Assembly: GCA_902475535.1 (NCBI GenBank) | Contig: CABRZR010000022.1 | Location: 1-23,309, forward strand | Source: QAMH01 sp900556425 | GTDB lineage: Bacteria > Actinomycetota > Coriobacteriia > Coriobacteriales > QAMH01 | Length of the DNA: 23,309 nt | Direction of reading: 5' to 3' | In this document: piece after piece, positions 14,981-21,002 of the stretch | Numbering within the stretch: position 1 is the stretch's first letter | How the letters are laid out: every line of letters begins with the position of its first letter | Notes under the pieces: generated by a model | The model's input: only the letters and a program-made list of their open reading frames with translations | Database searches by the model: none | What the model was told of the DNA's origin: nothing | Translations under genes and position numbers: made by a program

Positions 14981-15114
14981 GGGGACAGACCCTTGCAACT
15001 CACACGCACTGGGAAGGTGAGGGAAACAGGGGTCTGTCCCCTTATTGCCACGCATGACAAACAGGGGTCTGTCCCCTTATTGCCACCTGCGGTGATGCGG
15101 GAGGGTCTGTCCCC
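14981..15114. repeat. GGGTCTGTCCCC intergenic repeat array B (four copies, one inverted)
   Basis: This array fills the gap between OYE1 and the dehydrogenase gene. An inverted core (GGGGACAGACCC) lies at 14981-14992, and direct cores at 15028-15041, 15063-15076 and 15102-15114. The last two are 39 bases apart, with the conserved unit TTATTGCCACCTGCGGTG between them. It is the only place where an inverted copy was seen. Confidence 0.9.
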
Positions 15115-15123
15115 TTGTTGCCA

Positions 15124-15942
15124 TTAGAACGTCAGGCCGACGCACATGGTACCGCCATCATGATTGGCGACAACACCCGTGATCTGCGCCGCAGCCGGCG
15201 ATGACAGGAAGACCGCCAACGCGCCAATCTCGAGCGGCTCGCCAAAGCGATGCATCGGCATCGTCACGTCGATGAACTCCGTAATCGACGGCGGAAGGCC
15301 CGCATCGAGATCGGAGTGCGTGGGACCAGGCGCAATCGAGTTGACGCGGATGCCATAGTCGCCCATGACAATCGCCAGGTGACGCGTGAGATGATCGAGG
15401 GCGGCCTTCGAGGCGTTGTACGAAGGCATGGGATGAGAGCGCGGGTCGCCGATGGCCTGGCCGCCAATCGACGAGATGTTGATGATCTCGCCGCCACGGC
15501 CCTCGTCCATCATCCACTGTCCGAAGACCTGGATCATGGCGGCGACGCCATCGAGATTGACGTTCATGACGCGCTTGAACTCCTCGAGACGCGCGTCGTC
15601 GAAGACGCCATGCTTGCCATCAATGCCCGCGTTGTTGACGAGCGTATCGATGTGGTCGAACTCGCTAGCGACGACCTCTTTGGCCCTCAGTACGGAATCG
15701 AAATCCCCCACATCGCACTTTACGGCGATGGCGCGCGATCCGAGCAAGCGCAGCTGCTCGGCGGCCTCGTTACCAGACGCCTCATTCCGGCACAGAATCG
15801 CAACGTTGGCGCCGCACTCGGCAAACGCCTGCGCGATACCGCGGCCCAGGCCGCGATTGCCGCCGGTAATAACGACATTCTGGCCAGCGACAGAAAACGC
15901 GTTCTTCATGCTGGTGATAGGTTCAATGATGATCTTGTCCAT
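15124..15942 (-). CDS. Classical short-chain dehydrogenase/reductase (SDR)
   Basis: This 272-residue NAD(P)H-dependent oxidoreductase probably interconverts a ketone and a secondary alcohol. Visible motifs are the cofactor loop T26-G-G-N-R-G-L-G33, NNAG at 103-106, the catalytic serine at about S158 (NISSIGG) and Y175-N-A-S-K179. The C-terminus has the usual ITG...DGG element. I chose the ATG at 15940-15942, preceded by GAGAGGAA; upstream in-frame starts would translate intergenic repeats (34 extra residues) and are not credible. The gene lies between two ene-reductases in the same direction. That order recalls the daidzein-to-equol pathway, where an ene-reductase and an SDR act in turn, but steroid or lignan chemistry is equally possible. 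Confidence 0.92.
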   Translation of the reverse strand: MDKIIIEPITSMKNAFSVAGQNVVITGGNRGLGRGIAQAFAECGANVAILCRNEASGNEAAEQLRLLGSRAIAVKCDVGDFDSVLRAKEVVASEFDHIDTLVNNAGIDGKHGVFDDARLEEFKRVMNVNLDGVAAMIQVFGQWMMDEGRGGEIINISSIGGQAIGDPRSHPMPSYNASKAALDHLTRHLAIVMGDYGIRVNSIAPGPTHSDLDAGLPPSITEFIDVTMPMHRFGEPLEIGALAVFLSSPAAAQITGVVANHDGGTMCVGLTF

Positions 15943-15956
15943 GATCGTTCCTCTCC

Positions 15957-16107
15957 GGGGGTCTGTCCCCTTATTACCAAGATTTCTCGGCTTCGCTTCG
16001 CTGCGCTCGAAATGACAATGAAGGGTCTGTCCCCTTCTTGCCATCTGCGATGATGCGGGAGGGTCTGTCCCCCGCTTGCCGCGCCTGACAAACGGGAGTC
16101 TGTCCCC
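15957..16107. repeat. GGGTCTGTCCCC intergenic repeat array C (four copies)
   Basis: Cores lie at 15957-15970, 16022-16034, 16060-16073 and 16096-16107 (variant GAGTCTGTCCCC), all in plus orientation. A copy of a second repeat family (15979-16016) is inserted between the first two. The array forms the whole gap between OYE2 and the SDR gene. Confidence 0.9.
15979..16016. repeat. AGATTTCTCG...CGAAATGAC palindromic repeat, copy 1
   Basis: This imperfect palindrome starts AAGATTTCTCG and ends CGAAATGAC with a GC-rich centre (CTTCGCTTCGCTGCG). Translated on the minus strand it gives HFERSEAKPRNL, a peptide often seen in spurious annotations because repeats of this kind are widespread in bacteria. 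Confidence 0.8.
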
Positions 16108-16125
16108 TTATTGCCACCGGTGCGT

Positions 16126-18075
16126 TTACACCTCGAGCGCTGCGTCAAAGCCGCTGTGGTTCGCCTTTTTGATGGTGCCAATGTCCGCACAGTCACCCAC
16201 AACGTACGTCTCGGGGATGAGCTCGCGGAACTGGTCGGGCGCGACGGGGCGTATACCCATGGCGTTAACCACGTAATCAGCGGGAATGACCTCGCGACGC
16301 CAATTCCTGTCCTGCACGTGCACGCCATCATCGTCGATGGCCTCGACGTTGCGGTCATCGAGAATGCGGACCTTGTACTCCTCAAGCAGCGCCATCAACA
16401 TGCCGCGCGTGATATGAATCATGCCGGCGGCAAACCTGTCGATCGGAACGCGATCGACGAGCGTGACCTCGCAGCCCTCCATGGCAAGCGCCAGCGCGGA
16501 CTCGCAGCCGCTCGCGCCACCACCGCAGACGACGACTTTGCCGCTCACCTTCTTGCGTCCGGAATCGACATCGCGCACGCCATACACGTTGTCGCGGTCG
16601 AGTCCGGGAACAGGCGGGTTGACCGGCACAGAACCGAGCGCGACGATGAGCGCATCGGGCTTCTCGGCCATGACGAGCTCGGGAGTCGCCTCGGTGTTGA
16701 GACGCACGTCGGCACCACATTCCATCGTCTGCTTGATATCCCAATCGGTATACCTCAGCAAATCGCCCTTGAACGGCAGCTTGTTGATGTCGTTGAGCGC
16801 GCCGCCCAGCGACGCGGACTTCTCGAACAGCACGACCTCGTGACCGCGCCTGATCGCGGTTTGTGCCGCCATCATGCCGGCCGGGCCGCCACCGATGATG
16901 ACGACCTTCTTGCTCTTGGCCGCCGGCACAATCTCCCAGTAACGATAGCCGCGTCCAAGCTGCGGGTTAATGGCACACGACATGTGGTTGCCGCCGCCCG
17001 CCGCACACGAATGGCAACGCAGGCAGGGGCGCACCGTCTCGGGCTCGCCACGATACGACTTCTTGAGAATCTCGGTGTCGGCCAGCAGGGCACGCGCGAT
17101 GTAGCATGCATCGGCAGCCCCGCTCGCAATGATGTCCTCAGCCTCGTCAATGTTGGTGATGCAGCCGACGACGGAGACGGGAATGGTGATTTCCTTGCAC
17201 TCCTTAACCTTACGTGACAGCTCCCTATTGAGGCAATGCGGCTGGTAGTAGGGCGGCATCGTGAAGAACTGTGCGCGCCAATCGACGATGAGGCCAGCTG
17301 AGATGTTGACCATGTCGAGGTATTCCTGCGCGAGCTTGAGGAATTCGATGACCTCCTCGACTTCCATGCCGCCATCGACCATCTCGTCGCCGCTGATGCG
17401 CATGTCGAGGATGAAGTCGTCACCGACAGCTTCGCGCACGGCCTTGAGCAGCATCAACGGGAAACGGCAACGGTTCTCGAAACTGCCGCCGAAATTGTCG
17501 TTGCGGTGGTTGGTGAGCGGCGAAAGGAATGCCGCGATCAGATTGCCATGCGCGGCATGAATGTTCACGCCGTCAAACTGGGCCTTCTTGAGGCGCACCG
17601 CACAGTCGACATAGTCCGCGATGATGTTCTCCATGTCGCGGAACTCCATCTCCTTGAGATACGGGTACTGCCCCGGAATAGGCAGCGGCGTGGGCGCAAG
17701 TCCGTACTCGCTCTGGATGAGCTCGGGATGCACGCCGCGGCCGGCGTGGACGAGTTCGACGGAAATTTTGGCCCCGTGGCGATGCGCGACCTCGGACAGC
17801 AGCACCAGGCCGTTGATGCGCGTATCCTCGGTGACGTTGAGCTCGGCAGGATAATCGGGGGCGGTGTCCCAGTTGACCGGCGTCGCTCCCAGCGTGATGA
17901 GTGCCGCGCCCGTCCTGGCCTGCTCCTCGACAAAGTCAATGTAGCCCTGCGTCGGCTCGCCATTTGCGGTCGTGTAATCGGAAACCATGGGTGAGAAGAT
18001 AATGCGGTTCTTGAGCACCTGCCTACCTACCTTGAGCGGCGTAAACACGTACTCGTAATCGTTAAAAGACGCCAT
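16126..18075 (-). CDS. FMN/FAD/[4Fe-4S] ene-reductase OYE2 (old yellow enzyme / 2,4-dienoyl-CoA reductase family)
   Basis: This 649-residue paralogue of OYE1 has the same layout: FMN barrel (LKNRIIFSPM, HAGR at 110-113, H173-A-A-H176-G-N178, SPLTNHRNDNFGGSFENR), cluster cysteines C351, C354, C357 and C367, GGGPAG at 395-400, and a second dinucleotide fold around VVVCGGGASGCES. It also has asparagine in place of the common HxAHGY tyrosine. I chose the ATG at 18073-18075 (MASFNDYEY): GAAGGG precedes it at good distance and it aligns with the OYE1 start, while the longer frame upstream runs through intergenic repeats. Sequence differences from OYE1 are spread throughout, suggesting separate substrates or successive double bonds. 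It follows Fd3 after a strong hairpin and repeats, so it may be a separate transcript from the molybdoenzyme genes. Confidence 0.92.
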   Translation of the reverse strand: MASFNDYEYVFTPLKVGRQVLKNRIIFSPMVSDYTTANGEPTQGYIDFVEEQARTGAALITLGATPVNWDTAPDYPAELNVTEDTRINGLVLLSEVAHRHGAKISVELVHAGRGVHPELIQSEYGLAPTPLPIPGQYPYLKEMEFRDMENIIADYVDCAVRLKKAQFDGVNIHAAHGNLIAAFLSPLTNHRNDNFGGSFENRCRFPLMLLKAVREAVGDDFILDMRISGDEMVDGGMEVEEVIEFLKLAQEYLDMVNISAGLIVDWRAQFFTMPPYYQPHCLNRELSRKVKECKEITIPVSVVGCITNIDEAEDIIASGAADACYIARALLADTEILKKSYRGEPETVRPCLRCHSCAAGGGNHMSCAINPQLGRGYRYWEIVPAAKSKKVVIIGGGPAGMMAAQTAIRRGHEVVLFEKSASLGGALNDINKLPFKGDLLRYTDWDIKQTMECGADVRLNTEATPELVMAEKPDALIVALGSVPVNPPVPGLDRDNVYGVRDVDSGRKKVSGKVVVCGGGASGCESALALAMEGCEVTLVDRVPIDRFAAGMIHITRGMLMALLEEYKVRILDDRNVEAIDDDGVHVQDRNWRREVIPADYVVNAMGIRPVAPDQFRELIPETYVVGDCADIGTIKKANHSGFDAALEV

Positions 18076-18120
18076 ATCCATCCCTTCGGTTGCTCTCCTA
18101 TAGAATCCCTCGCGGTGATT

Positions 18121-18180
18121 AGGGGTCTGTCCCCTTATTGCCACCTGCGGTGATGCGGGAGAGTCTGTCCCCTTATTGCC
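18121..18180. repeat. GGGTCTGTCCCC intergenic repeat array D (two copies)
   Basis: Cores lie at 18121-18134 and 18161-18172 (variant GAGTCTGTCCCC), 39 bases apart in plus orientation. Both are followed by TTATTGCCACCTGCGG. They lie between the Fd3 hairpin and the OYE2 start. Confidence 0.9.
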
Positions 18181-18197
18181 ACCTGCGGCGATGTGAT

Positions 18198-18222
18198 GGG
18201 GCCGGGTACAAGACCCGGCCCC
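18198..18222 (-). terminator. Perfect 10-bp hairpin after Fd3
   Basis: GGGGCCGGGT (18198-18207) pairs exactly with ACCCGGCCCC (18213-18222) around a 5-base loop, starting 10 bases beyond the Fd3 stop in the direction of transcription. It is very GC-rich but is not followed by a T-run, so it may protect the transcript 3' end or work with another termination factor rather than act alone. Confidence 0.55.
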
Positions 18223-18232
18223 ACGCACGATG

Positions 18233-18580
18233 CTATTTACAGATATATGGTCCGGGGACGAACATGACCTGATTGGGTTTCTTGTCCATCTCCTTCACCA
18301 ACTCGTCGATTGGGCCGAACTTCATGACAGCCGCAAGGCAGTGATGCACGCAACTCGGGAGCTTGCCCTTCTGCACGCGCTCGGCACACAGGTCGCACAG
18401 CGTCGTGGGCGTGGGAATCTTGTTCCAGTTCATGGTCTTCGCATCGACCTCCCACGGTCCCTCATCCAGCACGCGAATACCCCAAGTGCCAGCTTCGAAC
18501 CCATGCTCCTTCTGGCACGCAACCTCGCAGGACTGGCAGCCCGTGCAGAACTCGTAGTCAATCAGCAGTCCGTTTCTCAT
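18233..18580 (-). CDS. Two-cluster [4Fe-4S] electron-transfer subunit Fd3 of a molybdopterin oxidoreductase
   Basis: This 115-residue Fe-S protein has the same length and layout as Fd1/Fd2: C12/C15/C18/C22 and C62/C65/C77/C81. It lacks the extra cysteine C89 of Fd1/Fd2. It starts at an ATG with AGGAGG upstream, 12 bases after the Mo3 stop, so it is almost certainly co-translated with Mo3 as its redox partner. Its sequence differs from Fd1/Fd2 over most of its length, and its codon use is mixed, unlike the nearly pure G/C third positions of those copies. A 10-bp hairpin follows the stop and probably ends the unit. It may also serve Mo4, which has no small subunit of its own directly downstream. 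Confidence 0.92.
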   Translation of the reverse strand: MRNGLLIDYEFCTGCQSCEVACQKEHGFEAGTWGIRVLDEGPWEVDAKTMNWNKIPTPTTLCDLCAERVQKGKLPSCVHHCLAAVMKFGPIDELVKEMDKKPNQVMFVPGPYICK

Positions 18581-18592
18581 TGGTTTGTCCTC

Positions 18593-20884
18593 CTATTTAT
18601 TCAGCTTCTCGACCTTGCAGATGACGCACTTGAAGGGCGCGCCGAAGCCGAGTTTGCCGACGAACTTATGCGGAATGAGCTCGTTGATGTTGCAGCGCCA
18701 GACGCCGAACAGATGCGGCTCCTCGCCATCCTCTTCGGGGAACCAGAAGCCGTGCTGAGCATGCACGACGCCTTCCTTCACGATGGGCGTGACCTTGGCC
18801 TTGAGCTCGCACTTGCCGAATTCGTTCTCGACGTTGACCCACTCGCCATCGATGATGCCGAGCTTCTCCGCATCCTTGGGATTGATCTCGAGCAGCGGAT
18901 CGGGATTGATCTCGCGCAGCAGCGGAATCTGCTTGCCCTCGGAGTGGAAGTACGCGTAGGTGCGAGCGCCGGTCGTGAGCACGAAGGGATACTCCTCCAT
19001 GAGCTCGGGCGTCGACACCGGGGAGCGCTGCGGCTCCTCGTAATATGGCAGCGGATCCTCGTTGAACTGCTTGTACATGGTCGAGTAGAGCTCGACGCGG
19101 CCGGTCGGCGTGTTGAAGCCGGGCTTGCCGTCGGGGCGCAGCTTGCCCGTCTCGTACTTCTTGTAGCTCACGTTGCGCTGGACAACGACCTTCTCGCGCA
19201 GCTCCTCGTAGCTCATGCCGAGGTTACCGAGGCGGAACTCGGCACGGAAATCCTCGAAATCCTTGAATCGCTCATAGGTGCCGGGATTGAGGCGGCAGCC
19301 AAGCTCGTACTGAATCTCAAGGTCACCCTTGGTCTCGCCAACCTTGACGGCGTCGACGACGGCACCCAGCATGTTGGGCGACGCGCCGTAGTGCGTGCCG
19401 ACCATGGACTGGCGCTCGGCATAGGTCGCGAGCGGCAAGATGACGTCAGCGCAGCACTGGATGGTCGGGGTGATCCAGCAGTCGGCCGCGAAGACGAAGT
19501 CGAGCTTGACCATGGCATCGTGCCAGCGCTTGGGCTGGGCGGCGCAGGTGCCGGCGAGCAGGTTGGTTGACGCGATGAAGCCGCCGTGGATCTCGTAGGG
19601 CTCGCCCGTCTCCATGGCCTCGAGCGTGAGGTCGGCATGCGAGTTGAGAACCATGCCGACATATGCGGGGTACTCGTACAGGCCGATAATCTTGTTCTGC
19701 AGCTCCGGACCGAGCTCCTTCCAACCGAAGCCAAGGTCACCGAGCGAGTCGCTCACATCACCGAGCAGCTGGCCACCGGGAATGTCGAGATTGCCAGTGA
19801 TGGCCTCGAGCGCGATGATCGTGTGACCGGACTGGGTGCCGTTTGCCTTCTGGTCGGTGGCAAGTCCCCACAGGATCGCGGCATTGTCAGCGCAAGCGTA
19901 CATGCGGGTTGCACCGTAGATGTCGTCAACGTCAAGGTCGCAGATTTCGGCCGCCATCTCGGGAGTCATGGTCTTCACGCGCTCGGCGAGCTGCTCGAAG
20001 CCGTAGCAGTACTTGTCGACGAAGTCATGATCGTAGAGGTCCTCGGAGATGATGATGTTGAGCATCGCCATGCCCAGGGCCGTGTCGGTGCCGGGACGCA
20101 GCTGCAGGTGATAGACCGCACGCGTGGAGAGCCAATTGGAGCGCGGATCAATCGAGATGAGCTTGCTGCCGCGCTTCATGACGTCGATGACGGCATGGCC
20201 GAAGAAGCCGTCGCCGTTGGAGGGAAGCGGCTCCTTGCCCCAGGTAATCATGACCTCGGGGATCTTGTACATCGGGTCGTCATAGCGTCCGGGCAGGCCG
20301 CCGGCATAGTCCATCTCGGGGTAGGTCACGCCGGCGACATAGGTGCCAGCGGCAACGCGCGGGATGTAGCAGGCGTAACCGGACTGCGTATAGCAGGCAT
20401 TGGGCGTACCGATCATGGCCGCGCCGTAGGGACCGCACATCGGGCCGCCCTCGCGACCGGTGCCACCGAAGACGACGATGGACTCGGGGCCATACTTCTC
20501 CTTGAGGCCCTGGATGTTCTCCTCGATGATGTCGTAGGCCTCATCCCAGGTGATGCGCTCCCACTTGTTCTTGCCGCGGTCCTCCTTGGCGCGTTTCATC
20601 GGGTAGATGACGCGATCGGGATGATAGGTGAAGTCGGTGAGCGTAAGGCAGCGCATGCAAAGGCGCCCCTGCGTGATGGGCTGGTTCTCGTCGCCCTCGA
20701 CCTTCTCGAGGATGCCGTCCTTGTTCACGTAGAGCTTGACGCCGCATCCGACGGGATGGCAGCCAGGCGCCGACCAGGCGCAGGCGCGCGTGACGGTATA
20801 GCCGTCCTCCTCGTAACGCCAGGGCTTGCCGAGGTCGTTCTTGAAGTCCTCGATACCGCTATCGATTTTTGCTGTCGTGGTCAC
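18593..20884 (-). CDS. Molybdopterin oxidoreductase catalytic subunit Mo3 (DMSO reductase superfamily)
   Basis: This 763-residue molybdenum subunit belongs to a different branch from Mo1/Mo2 and is close to Mo4. With the GTG start, the N-terminal Fe-S residues are C35, C42, C47, C76 and C79. The central domain has GTGREGGPM at 141-149, CYIPR at 172-176, WGKEPLPSNGDG and SIDPRSNWLSTRAVYHLQLR; the C-terminal pterin-dinucleotide domain begins near FVLTTGARTYAYFHSEGKQI. There is no Tat signal. I prefer the GTG at 20882-20884, which has GAGGAAGGG just upstream; an in-frame ATG at 20915-20917 would place the start beside an intergenic repeat. Fd3 follows after 12 bases. The family includes hydroxylases, dehydroxylases and hydratases of small organic molecules. 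The substrate is unknown. Confidence 0.92.
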   Translation of the reverse strand: MTTTAKIDSGIEDFKNDLGKPWRYEEDGYTVTRACAWSAPGCHPVGCGVKLYVNKDGILEKVEGDENQPITQGRLCMRCLTLTDFTYHPDRVIYPMKRAKEDRGKNKWERITWDEAYDIIEENIQGLKEKYGPESIVVFGGTGREGGPMCGPYGAAMIGTPNACYTQSGYACYIPRVAAGTYVAGVTYPEMDYAGGLPGRYDDPMYKIPEVMITWGKEPLPSNGDGFFGHAVIDVMKRGSKLISIDPRSNWLSTRAVYHLQLRPGTDTALGMAMLNIIISEDLYDHDFVDKYCYGFEQLAERVKTMTPEMAAEICDLDVDDIYGATRMYACADNAAILWGLATDQKANGTQSGHTIIALEAITGNLDIPGGQLLGDVSDSLGDLGFGWKELGPELQNKIIGLYEYPAYVGMVLNSHADLTLEAMETGEPYEIHGGFIASTNLLAGTCAAQPKRWHDAMVKLDFVFAADCWITPTIQCCADVILPLATYAERQSMVGTHYGASPNMLGAVVDAVKVGETKGDLEIQYELGCRLNPGTYERFKDFEDFRAEFRLGNLGMSYEELREKVVVQRNVSYKKYETGKLRPDGKPGFNTPTGRVELYSTMYKQFNEDPLPYYEEPQRSPVSTPELMEEYPFVLTTGARTYAYFHSEGKQIPLLREINPDPLLEINPKDAEKLGIIDGEWVNVENEFGKCELKAKVTPIVKEGVVHAQHGFWFPEEDGEEPHLFGVWRCNINELIPHKFVGKLGFGAPFKCVICKVEKLNK

Positions 20885-20919
20885 GTTTCCTTCCCTTCCT
20901 CTCTGTTTCTTTGACATGT

Positions 20920-20934
20920 AGGGGTCTGTCCCCC
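20920..20934. repeat. GGGTCTGTCCCC intergenic repeat, single copy E
   Basis: One plus-orientation core with an extra C lies just upstream of the Mo3 start region. It runs directly into a copy of the second palindromic repeat, with the same join as in array C. Confidence 0.85.
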
Positions 20935-20941
20935 TATTGCC

Positions 20942-20985
20942 AAGATTTCTCGACTCCGGCGCTTCGCGCCTTCGCTCGAAATGAC
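20942..20985. repeat. AGATTTCTCG...CGAAATGAC palindromic repeat, copy 2
   Basis: This copy has the same ends as copy 1 (AAGATTTCTCG and CGAAATGAC) but a longer centre (ACTCCGGCGCTTCGCGCC). It lies in the 118-base gap between Mo4 and Mo3. Confidence 0.8.
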
Positions 20986-21002
20986 AAATCTATTCCCCCT
21001 CC

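Noticed and set aside
15943..16044. A 34-residue N-terminal extension of the SDR containing HFERSEAKPRNL
   Set aside because: It is translated intergenic repeat. The ATG at 15942 has its own ribosome site and gives a normal SDR length.
12811..16107. A CRISPR array, because of repeats about 39 bases apart
   Set aside because: The whole unit, including the stretch between cores, is repeated. There are no unique spacers of constant length, copies are scattered over several gaps, and no cas gene is visible.
18076..18228. A 51-residue N-terminal extension of OYE2
   Set aside because: It runs through two GGGTCTGTCCCC repeats. The ATG at 18075 matches the start of OYE1 and has a ribosome site.
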